DNA of 64,000 nt from Bailinhaonella thermotolerans (GCF_003594875.1 NZ_QZEY01000021.1:1-64000); one strand, 5' to 3'. Counted from the stretch's first letter, positions 32,645 through 41,558 are shown. Notes: generated from the letters alone by a model not told the origin. Program-made: numbers and translations.

Positions 32645-33295
32645 GTGCGGGTGGTCATCGCGGGCGGGCACGGGAAGATCGCGCTGCGGCTGGAGCGCCT
32701 GCTCGCCGCGCGGGGCGACGAGCCCGTGGGGATCGTCCGGAACCCCGGTCATCTGGCCGACCTGTCCCGGGGCGTCGTGTGCGACCTGGAGTCGGCGACG
32801 ACGGCCGAGGTGGCGGCGCTGCTGGAGGGCGCCGGCGCGGTGGTGTTCGCGGCCGGGGCGGGCCCGGGCAGCGGCGTCCCGCGCAAGGACACCGTGGACC
32901 GGGGCGCGTCCGTGCTGCTGGCCGACGCCTGCGAGCTGGCCGGGGTGCGCCGGTTCGTGCAGGTCTCCGCGATGGGCGTGGACGGGCCCCCGCGCGAGGG
33001 GACGGACGAGGTCTTCGCCGCCTACCTGCGCGCCAAGGCCGCCGCCGAGGAGGACCTGCGCTCGCGCGACCTGGACTGGACGATCCTGCGCCCGGGCCGC
33101 CTCACCGACGCGCCCGGCACCGGCCGGGTCGCGCTCGCCCCGCCACCGCTCGGCCGGGGCGAGGTGACGCGCGACGACGTGGCCGCGGTCCTCCTCGCGC
33201 TGCTCGACGAGCCCGCGACGAGCGGGCTGACGCTCGACCTGCTCAACGGCGACACGCCGGTGTCCCGGGCGGTCAGGGACGTCCTTCCAGGCTGA
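32645..33295 (+). CDS. Atypical NAD(P)-binding SDR (YwnB/NmrA-like)
   Basis: A 216-residue protein with the shortened Rossmann motif AGGHGKIALRLERLL at 6-20, VFAAGAGPGSG near 75, and a YLRAKAAAEEDLR helix carrying the Tyr-x3-Lys pair. Such proteins reduce flavins or biliverdin or sense NADP. The GTG follows the upstream oxidoreductase by 15 bp. With that gene it may form a small redox unit. Confidence 0.86.
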   Translation: MRVVIAGGHGKIALRLERLLAARGDEPVGIVRNPGHLADLSRGVVCDLESATTAEVAALLEGAGAVVFAAGAGPGSGVPRKDTVDRGASVLLADACELAGVRRFVQVSAMGVDGPPREGTDEVFAAYLRAKAAAEEDLRSRDLDWTILRPGRLTDAPGTGRVALAPPPLGRGEVTRDDVAAVLLALLDEPATSGLTLDLLNGDTPVSRAVRDVLPG

Positions 33296-33352
33296 TCCAG
33301 GTTTGTCCCGGTCAGGTGGGGTACGCGAGTTCCTGATGAGGAGGGATGCAAC

Positions 33353-33766
33353 ATGGATCGTGGGAACGGCAAGCACGGCCCTCGCCTGGACGACAACATG
33401 AAGCAGGACACCGAGGGACTCGTCCGCGGCGGTCACAGCACCCACGCCGAGGAGTGGAAGGATCCGGAGCCCATGGACGACTCCGGTGAACGCGGCTTCG
33501 GCGCCCCCAACCGCCCGCCGGGCCACGAGCCCGGCTCGCCTCCGGGGATGAGCCGCGACGACGTGGAGCGCCGCAGCAACGTGGCCCGGTACCTCGGCCG
33601 CGCGGACTTCCCCGCCGACAAGGAGGGCCTGCTGCGCCATCTGGAGGAGCACAACGCCCCCGACAACATCGCCGCCGCCGTGCGCAAGCTCCCCGACGGC
33701 ACCTACCACCAGATCAGCGAGGTCGCCGACGCCCTGGGCATCCACCAGGAGAAGCGCCGGACCTGA
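33353..33766 (+). CDS. DUF2795 protein with charged N-terminal extension
   Basis: A 137-residue protein. The first 70 residues are hydrophilic and disordered; residues 78-130 form DUF2795 (ADFPADKEGLLRHLEEH, then LPDGTYHQISEVADALG). It is a third member of this family in 8 kb. It starts at an ATG with GAGGAGGG upstream and is followed by a strong convergent terminator. Confidence 0.85.
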   Translation: MDRGNGKHGPRLDDNMKQDTEGLVRGGHSTHAEEWKDPEPMDDSGERGFGAPNRPPGHEPGSPPGMSRDDVERRSNVARYLGRADFPADKEGLLRHLEEHNAPDNIAAAVRKLPDGTYHQISEVADALGIHQEKRRT

Positions 33767-33787
33767 CCCCGCCGACCCGGCGAACAC

Positions 33788-33820
33788 CGAGGAGGCCCGG
33801 CGATCCGCCGGGCCTCCTCG
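33788..33820. terminator. 15-bp-stem convergent terminator
   Basis: Arms 33788-33802 and 33806-33820 are perfectly complementary around three bases, between the DUF2795 and baeRF2 genes. Confidence 0.85.
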
Positions 33821-33833
33821 CCATGTCGGGCGC

Positions 33834-33879
33834 GCGTCAGGTCACTGGGCGTCAGGTCACCGGGCGTCAGGTCACTGGG
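33834..33879. repeat. Three 15-bp repeats over the 3' end of the baeRF2 gene
   Basis: The unit GGCGTCAGGTCACTG (one copy with a C change) is repeated three times and the last copy includes the stop codon of the gene read on the minus strand. It looks like local slippage duplication. Confidence 0.7.
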
Positions 33880-34945
33880 CGGCGTGGATGACGAAGCGGA
33901 GGAAGACGCCGACGCCGTCGCGGAAGCGCCGCTCGGACTCCGGGACGAACTCCAGGGAGGCGTCCGAGGCCACCACGGCGCGGACCAGGGCGTCGCCCGC
34001 GGGGACCGCCTGCGGGTTCGTGAAGCCCAGCGTGCGGGCCTCCTCCTCGGTCGCGGCGATCATCTGGCCCTCGTCGCCGATCCACAGTTCGCCCTCGGGC
34101 TCGCCGTTCACCAGGAGCGTGTCCACCTGGCCGCGCTGGAGGGCGGCGGCGACCGGCTGGAAGCCCTCCACCGGGTGCTTGCCGAACCCGTCCAGGCGTT
34201 CGCGCAGGCGCCGCTCGGCCCAGGCGCGGACCGTCTCCTCCACGGCGTTCTCCCACACCGACAGGTCGGCCCCGGCGGCGCGGCTGCCCTCGTAGACCTC
34301 GACCGTGCGGTCGAACCACTTGGGCCCCAGGCCCTCCAGCACCATGCGGCGGGCCTGCACGTCGCCGCCGAGCACGATCAGCTCCGCGCCGGCCTTCTCC
34401 GCCTCCCGCTCGGCCGTGTGCGCGGCCAGTTCGGCGTTGTTGGCCCAGGTGTTCTCCGTGCTGCGGCCGTAGGCCGACTGCGACCAGCCGCCCTGGCCCG
34501 ACTGGTGCACCGGCCACTTCTGCCCGTCCACCGTCAGCGGGTTCCGGCCGGTCGCGGCGATGTCGGCCCCCTCGCGGTCCACCAGCACGCGCACGTGGGG
34601 CAGCCGCTCGCGGCGCTCCATGAGCAGCGGCATCACCCGGGGCGCGCGGCCGACGTGCTCGATCGGGCGGACGGGGGGCGCGGGCAGGGCCTCGCTGTAG
34701 ACGACCTTCCCGTCCGCCGCGAACAGCGCGCGGCCGGGGGCCGCCTCCCCGGGATCGGTGACGATCTCCTCCATCGTGCCGAGCAGCGGGCCGTCCACGC
34801 CCTGCCGTGCGAGCTCCTCCTTGGCGGCCCGCCACCGCAGCGGAACCTCCTGGATCGCGCGCGCGGTCGCCCGTCCGGTGTCGAGGTAGACCGAGACGTA
34901 GGGCGCGGGCCGCTCGTAGATCGGCGCGAGAAAACGAAGATCCAT
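33872..34945 (-). CDS. baeRF2-family protein (Rv2629-like)
   Basis: A 357-residue protein of the bacterial archaeo-eukaryotic release-factor-like group 2. The pattern LRFLAPIYERPAPYVSVYLDTGR at the start (split: ERPAPYVSVYLD), VLVDREGADI in the middle and the LIVLGGDVQAR helix-strand match the family. Members are proposed to act at the ribosome; Rv2629 is in the DosR dormancy regulon. I chose the ATG at 34945, behind GGGGGGAG; 34981 adds twelve residues without support. Confidence 0.86.
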   Translation of the reverse strand: MDLRFLAPIYERPAPYVSVYLDTGRATARAIQEVPLRWRAAKEELARQGVDGPLLGTMEEIVTDPGEAAPGRALFAADGKVVYSEALPAPPVRPIEHVGRAPRVMPLLMERRERLPHVRVLVDREGADIAATGRNPLTVDGQKWPVHQSGQGGWSQSAYGRSTENTWANNAELAAHTAEREAEKAGAELIVLGGDVQARRMVLEGLGPKWFDRTVEVYEGSRAAGADLSVWENAVEETVRAWAERRLRERLDGFGKHPVEGFQPVAAALQRGQVDTLLVNGEPEGELWIGDEGQMIAATEEEARTLGFTNPQAVPAGDALVRAVVASDASLEFVPESERRFRDGVGVFLRFVIHAAQ

Positions 34946-35034
34946 GGTCACTCCCCCCTCAGGAGCGCGCCCTACCCGCATACGGGCAGCTCAACCCCGG
35001 CGCCGGGGCGTGGGAGGTGGCGTGGACCGGGCCC

Positions 35035-37662
35035 TCAGATGGCCTCGCGGCGCTGGAGCCAGGTGAAGCAGGCCCAGCCCGGCAGGACGGGCAGCCAGAA
35101 CGTCAGGAGGCGGTACAGCAGGACGGCCGAGGTGGCCACGCCCGGACTGACCCCGGCGAGCTGCAGGCCGCCGACCAGCGCGAACTCGACCGCGCCCAGG
35201 CCGCCGGGGGTGGGGGCGGCCGAGCCCAGGGCGTTGCCCGTGAGGAAGACGACGGCCACGGCCGCGAAGTCCGGATCGCCGCCGAACGCCCGCACGCAGG
35301 CGTCCAGGCAGATCACGAAGGCCACGGTGAGCAGCAGCGTCCCGCCGAACCCCTCGGCGATCTTGGCCGGGGACTGGAGCACGTCCAGCAGCCGGGGCAC
35401 GACCCCGGAGAACATCGAGGTCAGCCGCTTGGCGACGAACCGGCGCAGCGGCGGCACGACCACCACCACGAGCACCAGCACCGCCGCGATCAGCAGGCCC
35501 GCGATCAAGGGCCGGGTCGGCAGGGACGACTCCCTGCTGGCCGTCCCGGTGATGTAGCCGAACCCGAACAGCAGCAGGATGTGGAACGCGAGCCCGGTGA
35601 GCTGGGAGGCCCCCACGCTGGTCACGGCGAGCCCGGACGGCACCCCCGCGCGCATCAGGAACCGCGTGTTGATCGCCACCAGGCCCACCGCCGCCGGCGC
35701 GACCAGCTTCACGAACGACCCGGCGAGCTGCGCCATCACCGTACGGCCCAGCGGCAGCCGCTCCGGCACGAACCCGCGCAGCATGAACGCGGCGGCCACG
35801 TAGCTCACCACGGCGGCGACGAGCGCGATGGCGGTCCACCACCAGTTGGCGGCGGCGAGCGTGCTCCCCAGGTTCACGTGGCTGAGCTGCGACAGCAGGA
35901 CGTACGCGCCGAAGGCTCCGGCGATGATGCTGATCAGCGTGCGCGGGCGGAACCGCTCCAGGCGCACCGGCTGCTCGGGCGTGCGCTCGGTGGCCGGGCG
36001 CAGCGCGAGGATCTGCTCCCGGATGCGGGAGAGCAGGTCCTTGTTCTTGCGCAGCCCCGCGCGGGTCGTGCGGGCGAGGGCGATCGACTGGAGCAGCGGC
36101 ACGGCGGCCGCGAGGGTGTCCGGGCCGAGCACGTCGGCCGCCGCGCGCACCGCCCGCTCGGGCCCGACCCGCAGCGCCAGCTCGGTGAGGAGCTGCGCGA
36201 TGTCGATGAGCAGCAGCAGGTCCCCCGCCGCGATCTCCCCCGCCCGCAGGTCCACCAGGCAGACCCGGCTCCCGTCCGGCGGGCCCTCCGCGTCCCCCGC
36301 GTCCCCCGCGTCGCGCGCGCTCGCCACGGGGCCGCTCACGGACAGCGCCGAGCCGTCCCCGTTCACGGCGTTCACGGCGCCCGCGCCCTCCGGGGCGCCC
36401 GGCCGGAGCCCCTCCGAGACCGCCGGCACGCCGGGCCGGTGCGCGCCGCGGGCGCCGCCGTACCCCTCGACGAGGATGCTCTCGGCGACCAGCCTGCGGT
36501 GCGCCAGCCGGGGCGCCTGGAGCCGCTGGACCTCCGTCCAGATGCGGCGCTGCAGGTCGTCGCTGATCTCCTCGTCGGGGATCTCGCTCAGCGGCGTCCC
36601 CCCGACGTGCTCGTACGCCAGCACGGCGGCGTCGGTGCCCACCTCGGTGGTGGCGAGCAGGCGCGGCGTGCGCACCCCGGCGGCCACCGCGGCGTACGCC
36701 ATCAGCGCCTCGCGCTCCAGCTCGCGCCGCAGGGAGCGCACGGTCCGCCGCTGGGTCTCCGCGTTGAGCCGGATGCGCCGCCACAGCCGGTAGAGCAGCC
36801 CGGCCACCTGCTGGTCGCGGTCCAGCACCTCGACGTCGGCGAACCGCCCGTCGTCCAGCCGTACGGCGTAGCGCCGGGTCCCGTCGGGCCCGTCCTCGAC
36901 CCGCCGCGCGCCCACGGCGTGCACGCCGACGCGCTTGAGGGCGGCCATGACCGCGCTGCCCGGGGGCCGGGTGTTGGGGCTGCCCACGGCGTACAGGACG
37001 GCGTAGCCGACGGCGCGGGCGAAGACGTAGGTGGCGATGAGGGCGACGAGCGTGGCGCGCCCGGCGGCGAGCTGGGTGAGGGCGACGAAGCCGATGGCCG
37101 CCCACATCACGATCTGCCAGCGCGGTCTGCGGTGCATGCGCACCGCGGTCACGTAGGCGATGATCGAGGCCAGGAAGCTGTTGATCGGCTCGGAGAACCC
37201 GCCGGGGACCGGCTGGGTCAGCAGCCGCTGCAGGCTGTTCGCGGTGGACGAGGCGAGCCACTCGTCCGCGGCGTACGACAGCAGGAGCCCGGCCATCGCG
37301 GCCAGGATGCCGCCGGTGAGGCGTAATCCGTCGCGTTGCAGCATGCGCTCGACCGCGAACGCGATCGGCACCACGAGCAGCGCGATGCCCGAGACGAAGC
37401 TGAGCATGTCGATGAGCGCGGGCGGGGCGGCGTTCTGCCCCTCCTTCACACCCGTCACGACGTCACTCTGCAGCCCGGAGAAGGTGTTGCCGGCGATCCA
37501 GGCCAGCAGGAGCACCAGGACGAGCCCGAGCACGCTGAGCAGGAAGCGCAGCGCGTCGGAGGGGCGGCGCAGCCGGCGCGGGAGCGAGGGCTCGACGACG
37601 AGGACGGCCCGCTCGTCCGGGCCGCCCTCAGCCGTCTCCTCGTTCTCTCGTTTCACCCTCAT
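35035..37662 (-). CDS. Large LPG-synthase-TM (PF03706-type) membrane protein with kinase-like middle
   Basis: An 875-residue protein. Residues 40-230 hold about six hydrophobic helices. Residues 235-520 are soluble with a kinase/ABC1-like look (VLAYEHVGGTPLSEI, VCLVDLRAGEI), interrupted by a low-complexity insert near 425-460. Residues 575-875 form the flippase-like lysylphosphatidylglycerol-synthase membrane domain, with the conserved APTPGGLGAVE motif near 840. It lacks the cytosolic synthase domain that makes the aminoacyl lipid. It likely moves a lipid or glycolipid across the membrane. Start uncertain by two codons. Confidence 0.85.
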   Translation of the reverse strand: MRVKRENEETAEGGPDERAVLVVEPSLPRRLRRPSDALRFLLSVLGLVLVLLLAWIAGNTFSGLQSDVVTGVKEGQNAAPPALIDMLSFVSGIALLVVPIAFAVERMLQRDGLRLTGGILAAMAGLLLSYAADEWLASSTANSLQRLLTQPVPGGFSEPINSFLASIIAYVTAVRMHRRPRWQIVMWAAIGFVALTQLAAGRATLVALIATYVFARAVGYAVLYAVGSPNTRPPGSAVMAALKRVGVHAVGARRVEDGPDGTRRYAVRLDDGRFADVEVLDRDQQVAGLLYRLWRRIRLNAETQRRTVRSLRRELEREALMAYAAVAAGVRTPRLLATTEVGTDAAVLAYEHVGGTPLSEIPDEEISDDLQRRIWTEVQRLQAPRLAHRRLVAESILVEGYGGARGAHRPGVPAVSEGLRPGAPEGAGAVNAVNGDGSALSVSGPVASARDAGDAGDAEGPPDGSRVCLVDLRAGEIAAGDLLLLIDIAQLLTELALRVGPERAVRAAADVLGPDTLAAAVPLLQSIALARTTRAGLRKNKDLLSRIREQILALRPATERTPEQPVRLERFRPRTLISIIAGAFGAYVLLSQLSHVNLGSTLAAANWWWTAIALVAAVVSYVAAAFMLRGFVPERLPLGRTVMAQLAGSFVKLVAPAAVGLVAINTRFLMRAGVPSGLAVTSVGASQLTGLAFHILLLFGFGYITGTASRESSLPTRPLIAGLLIAAVLVLVVVVVPPLRRFVAKRLTSMFSGVVPRLLDVLQSPAKIAEGFGGTLLLTVAFVICLDACVRAFGGDPDFAAVAVVFLTGNALGSAAPTPGGLGAVEFALVGGLQLAGVSPGVATSAVLLYRLLTFWLPVLPGWACFTWLQRREAI

Positions 37663-37715
37663 CGCCAGCGTGATACTGGCATGTCCACCGCCACGATGAC
37701 CAACGGCGCGCGGCG

Positions 37716-38711
37716 TCAGAACGTTTCGTCGAAAGCCACGTTTCCCTCGACCGCCACCTGATAGGCCGATACCCGTCGTTCGAAGAAGTTCGCCAGTTCC
37801 TGGACATCTTGCAGTTCCATGAACGGGAACGGATTGGCCGAGCCGTACCTGATCGGCAGGCCGAGACGGCGAAGCCGCTGGTCAGCGACGTACTCAAGGT
37901 AGAGGCGCATGTCCTGGGCGCTCATTCCCGGCAGCCCGTCGCCACAGAGGTCATGGGCGAACGCCAGCTCGGCCGCGACCGCCTCCTCCATCATGCGGGT
38001 CACGCGCGTGGCCATTTCGTCATCGAAAAGAGATGGTTCCTCCGCGCGTGCGACATCCACCACACTGAACGCGAACTCCATGTGCATGGATTCGTCGCGG
38101 AAGACCCAGTTGGTCCCCGTGGCGAGGCCGTCGAGCAGCCCGCGCGAGCGCAGCCAGTACACGTAGGCGAACGCGCCGTAGAAGAACAGCCCCTCGATGC
38201 AGGCGGCGAAGCAGATCAGGTTGAGCAGGAACGCCTTGCGGTCCTCGCGCGTGCGCAGCTCGTCCAGGTCGCCGAGCGAGTCGATCCAGCGGAAGCAGAA
38301 CTCGGCCTTGTCCCGGATGGAGGGGATGTGCTCGACCGCCGCGAACGCCTTGGCCCGCTCGTCGTGGTCGGGCAGGTAGGTGTCCAGCAGCGTCAGGTAG
38401 AACTGCACGTGGACGGCCTCCTCGAAGAGCTGCCGGCTCAGGTACAGCCGCGCCTCGGGGGCGTTGACGTGCTTGTAGAGGTTGAGCACCAGATTGTTGG
38501 CCACGATCGAGTCGCCGGTGGCGAAGAACGCCACGAGCCGGTTGATCAGGTGCCGCTCCTGGTCGGTCATCGCCGTCAGGTCCGCCAGGTCCGAGTGCAG
38601 GTCCACCTCCTCCACCGTCCAGGTGTTCCGGATCGCGGCCCGGTACCGCTCGTAGAAGTCGGGGTACCGCATCGGGCGCAGCGTCAGGTTCATTCCGGGG
38701 TCGAGCAGCAA
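37716..38711 (-). CDS. nrdB: Class Ia ribonucleotide reductase small subunit
   Basis: A 331-residue R2 protein that holds the diiron-tyrosyl radical. Iron ligands Asp67, Glu98, His101, Glu173, Glu207 and His210 are all seen, and Tyr105 occupies the radical position (ExxHxxxY). It starts at a TTG (38711) eight bases behind AAAGGA; an ATG six codons in is possible. The gene lies 226 bp after nrdA on the same strand and shares its riboswitch-controlled transcript. Confidence 0.93.
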   Translation of the reverse strand: MLLDPGMNLTLRPMRYPDFYERYRAAIRNTWTVEEVDLHSDLADLTAMTDQERHLINRLVAFFATGDSIVANNLVLNLYKHVNAPEARLYLSRQLFEEAVHVQFYLTLLDTYLPDHDERAKAFAAVEHIPSIRDKAEFCFRWIDSLGDLDELRTREDRKAFLLNLICFAACIEGLFFYGAFAYVYWLRSRGLLDGLATGTNWVFRDESMHMEFAFSVVDVARAEEPSLFDDEMATRVTRMMEEAVAAELAFAHDLCGDGLPGMSAQDMRLYLEYVADQRLRRLGLPIRYGSANPFPFMELQDVQELANFFERRVSAYQVAVEGNVAFDETF

Positions 38712-38761
38712 GATCGATGTCCTTTCGTGGTCACGGGAACCCCCAGGCCGCTCCGGGCGCG

Positions 38762-38810
38762 CCCCCTCGCCGTGATCAGGCGGTTTCGGGCACGGGTGTG
38801 CGCGACACGC
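38762..38810. repeat. Degenerate copy of the palindromic element of 23931
   Basis: The first 17 bases (to 38778) equal 23926-23942 and the pattern continues with matches in GTTT, CAC and TGTGCG. Here the two arms no longer pair well. It lies between nrdA and nrdB. Confidence 0.5.
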
Positions 38811-38937
38811 CTGGCGGGGGCGGGGAGAGGGCCCCGGGGCCGGGGCGGAGGGGAAGAGAGGGAGAGGGGCGCCCGCCCGCCCCGCCGTGCGCCCGGGGAA
38901 TGCGCGCGGAGGGACGGGCGGCGCCAGGTCCGCCGGC

Positions 38938-41160
38938 CTACTGGCAGGCTTCGCAGATCTCGGGGTTCTCCAGGGAGCACGCCACGGCGTCGGTGACGGT
39001 GAACTCCGGGGACTCCGCAGCTCGCGGGGACTGCGCCGCCTGGGCCGCCGGCTCCGGCCGTACGGCGGGGGCGGCTGCGGCCACGGTGGTCTGGGCGATG
39101 CGGGTGGCCGGGCGGGACCTCAGGTAGTAGGTGGTCTTGAGGCCGGCCTTCCAGGCGTAGGCGTACATCGAGGAGAGCTTGCCGATGGTCGGCGTGGCCA
39201 TGAACAGGTTGAGCGACTGCCCCTGGTCGACGTACGGCTGGCGCGCGGCGGCCAGGTCGATCAGCGCCTTCTGCGGCAGCTCCCACGCCGTCCGGTAGAG
39301 CGTCTTCAGCTCCGCGGGGATCGCCGCGATGTGCTGGATCGAGCCCTCGCCGCGCTTGATCTCGTCCCGGATCTCCGGGGTCCACAGGCCGCGCTCGCGC
39401 AGGTCGCGCACGAGGTAGCGGTTGACCTGGAGGAACTCCCCGGACAGGGTCTCGCGCTTGAACAGGTTGGACACCTGCGGCTCGATGCACTCGTAGCAGC
39501 CGGCGATCGAGGCGATGGTCGCGGTGGGGGCGATCGCCACGATCAGCGAGTTCCGCAGCCCCGTCCGCGCGATCCTCGCCCGCAGCGCGTCCCACTCGGG
39601 GCCCTGGCCGGCCGAGTCGTAGTGGTCGACGTGCAGCACCCCGTCCGCGGCCCGCGTCTGGTCGTACGACGGGTGGGCGCCGAACCGCTCGGCCAGGTCG
39701 GCCGACTCGGTGAACGCGGCGAGCGCGATCTCCTCGGCGATCCGCGTGGACAGCGTCAGGGCCTCGGGCGAGTCGAACGGCAGCCGGAGCGCGAAGAACA
39801 CGTCCGCCAGGCCCATCACGCCGAGCCCGACCGGCCGCCACCGGGTGTTCGCCGCGGCGGCCTCCGGCGTCGGGTACATCCCCAGGTCGATCGTGCGGTC
39901 CAGGAACCGCACCGCCGTGCGGACGGTCGCGCGCAGCCGGGCGAAGTCCACCCCGCCCGGGCCCAGGTGGGCGGCCAGGTTGACCGAGCCGAGGTTGCAC
40001 ACGGCGGTCTCGCCGTCGCTGGTGACCTCCAGGATCTCGGTGCACAGGTTGGACAGGTGGATCACGTTCTCCGGCCGCGCCGTCTGGTTGGAGGTGCGGT
40101 TGGCGGCGTCCTTGAAGGTCATCCAGCCGTTGCCGGTCTGCGCGAGCGTGCGCATCATGCGCCCGTAGAGCTGCCGGGCCGGCACGGTGCGGACGGCCAG
40201 CCCGTCCTTCTCCGCGCGGCGGTACGCCTCGGTGAACTCCTCGCCCCACAGGTCCGTCAGCTCGGGCGTCACCTTGGGGTCGAACAGGGACCAGTCCTCG
40301 TCGGCCTCGACCCGGCGCATGAACTCGTCGGGGATCCAGTTGGCGAGGTTCAGGTTGTGGGTCCGGCGGGCCTCCTCGCCGGTGTTGTCGCGCAGCTCCA
40401 GGAACTCCTCGACGTCGGCGTGCCAGGGCTCCAGGTAGACGCAGGCCGCGCCCTTGCGCCGCCCGCCCTGGTTCACCGCGGCCACGCTCGCGTCCAGGGT
40501 GCGCAGCCAGGGCACGATGCCGTTGGAGTGGCCGTTGGTGCCCCGGATGAGGCTGCCGCGGCTGCGCACACGGGTCCAGGAGATCCCGATGCCCCCGGCG
40601 TACTTGCTGAGGCGGGCCACCTGGCCGTACCGCTCGTAGATGCCCTCCAGCTCGTCGCGGGGCGAGTCGAGCAGGAAGCAGGAGGAGAGCTGGGGCCGGA
40701 CCGCGCCGGCGTTGAAGAGCGTGGGCGAGCTGGGCAGGTACGCCAGGCCGGACATGAGCGCGTACAGCTCGGCGGCCTCCGCGGGGCTCTCCGACAGGCC
40801 GCAGGCGACGCGGAGCAGGAAGTGCTGGGGCCGTTCCAGGACCTTGCGGGTGACCGGGTGGCGCAGCAGGTACCGGTCGTAGACCGTGCGCAGGCCGAAG
40901 TACTCGAACCGGTCGTCGGCCGCGTCGTCGATCATCGCGTCGAGCGTCCCGGCGTGCTCGGCCACGAACTCGGCCGTGCGGTCGGCGAGCAGGCCCTGCT
41001 CGTGCGCGATCCGCACCGAGTCCGAGAACCGCTCGACGCCCTGCCCCGCGGCCTCCTCGGCGATCTCCTCGGCCAGCAGGCGCGCGGCGACCTTGGAGTT
41101 CTCCGGGTCGGCGAACACCCCGGCGGCGGCGTTCTCGATCATCAGGCGGCGGTCGGTCAT
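38938..41160 (-). CDS. nrdA: Class I ribonucleoside-diphosphate reductase large subunit
   Basis: A 740-residue catalytic subunit that reduces ribonucleoside diphosphates. The active site is complete: Cys161 and Cys388 (redox pair), Asn371, thiyl Cys373 and Glu375, plus the C-terminal shuttle pair in ICEACQ (Cys736, Cys739). No ATP-cone is recognisable in the first 60 residues, so dATP inhibition through that domain may be absent. The leader carries a cobalamin riboswitch and an NrdR box, matching the known nrdABS control of Streptomyces coelicolor, where B12 shuts down this oxygen-dependent enzyme in favour of class II. Confidence 0.94.
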   Translation of the reverse strand: MTDRRLMIENAAAGVFADPENSKVAARLLAEEIAEEAAGQGVERFSDSVRIAHEQGLLADRTAEFVAEHAGTLDAMIDDAADDRFEYFGLRTVYDRYLLRHPVTRKVLERPQHFLLRVACGLSESPAEAAELYALMSGLAYLPSSPTLFNAGAVRPQLSSCFLLDSPRDELEGIYERYGQVARLSKYAGGIGISWTRVRSRGSLIRGTNGHSNGIVPWLRTLDASVAAVNQGGRRKGAACVYLEPWHADVEEFLELRDNTGEEARRTHNLNLANWIPDEFMRRVEADEDWSLFDPKVTPELTDLWGEEFTEAYRRAEKDGLAVRTVPARQLYGRMMRTLAQTGNGWMTFKDAANRTSNQTARPENVIHLSNLCTEILEVTSDGETAVCNLGSVNLAAHLGPGGVDFARLRATVRTAVRFLDRTIDLGMYPTPEAAAANTRWRPVGLGVMGLADVFFALRLPFDSPEALTLSTRIAEEIALAAFTESADLAERFGAHPSYDQTRAADGVLHVDHYDSAGQGPEWDALRARIARTGLRNSLIVAIAPTATIASIAGCYECIEPQVSNLFKRETLSGEFLQVNRYLVRDLRERGLWTPEIRDEIKRGEGSIQHIAAIPAELKTLYRTAWELPQKALIDLAAARQPYVDQGQSLNLFMATPTIGKLSSMYAYAWKAGLKTTYYLRSRPATRIAQTTVAAAAPAVRPEPAAQAAQSPRAAESPEFTVTDAVACSLENPEICEACQ

Positions 41161-41255
41161 GTGCTACTCCCCACGTCATCACGGGCCGCGGGGGAATCAG
41201 CGCATGCTGACGCCCGCCCGCGAACCCTCCCTCGAAGCCCTGGACACGCATTCGT

Positions 41256-41465
41256 CGCAGGCAGGTCTTCGGACTCGCGGGCGCGACGGAGTCCGCGCAG
41301 GCTCGCGCGCACCCGTCCCCTACTGGCCGTCGCTTCCCAGGCTCGCGCCCGCCCGGAGGCGCGCGTCGTCGCCCAGTGCTCGATGACGGCGGTCGTTCCC
41401 GCTCACCGCTGCGGGGCAGTCCCGGATTCGCACCGGGTTCCCTCTTGCCTCGCCCCTCTGGCGGA
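41256..41465 (-). promoter_or_regulatory. Adenosylcobalamin riboswitch upstream of nrdAB
   Basis: Read on the minus strand, the 5' part has AAGAGGGAA, CCGGTGCGAATCCGGGACTG and CCCCGCAGCGGTGAGC (about 41460-41395), and the 3' part carries the B12 box AGTCCGAAGACCTGCC (41275-41260), matching the consensus. Between riboswitch and nrdA a TCCCC/GGGGA pairing (41195-41191 with 41172-41168) could hide the ribosome site, suggesting translational control. Confidence 0.93.
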
Positions 41466-41488
41466 GGAGCGAACCAACGACGCGGAGA

Positions 41489-41504
41489 ACACTACATCTA
41501 GTGC
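41489..41504. promoter_or_regulatory. NrdR box
   Basis: ACACTACATCTAGTGC fits the NrdR palindrome (CACTA/TAGTG arms) and lies just upstream of the riboswitch, where the nrdA promoter must be. NrdR usually binds two boxes; I see only one clear copy. Confidence 0.7.
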
Positions 41505-41558
41505 GCCAGAACGCAACCCACCCCCAGACCTAGGGCGTGTCGCCACTCTGCGTTTCCG

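Noticed and set aside
31637-33787. A 716-codon open frame on the minus strand
   Set aside because: It runs opposite three well-supported genes (oxidoreductase, SDR and DUF2795) and has no recognisable domain.
38938-41160. Class II (B12-dependent) ribonucleotide reductase, suggested by the B12 riboswitch
   Set aside because: A typical R2 radical subunit follows in the same operon and the C-terminal CxxC shuttle is of class I type; the riboswitch is the known repressor of such class I operons.
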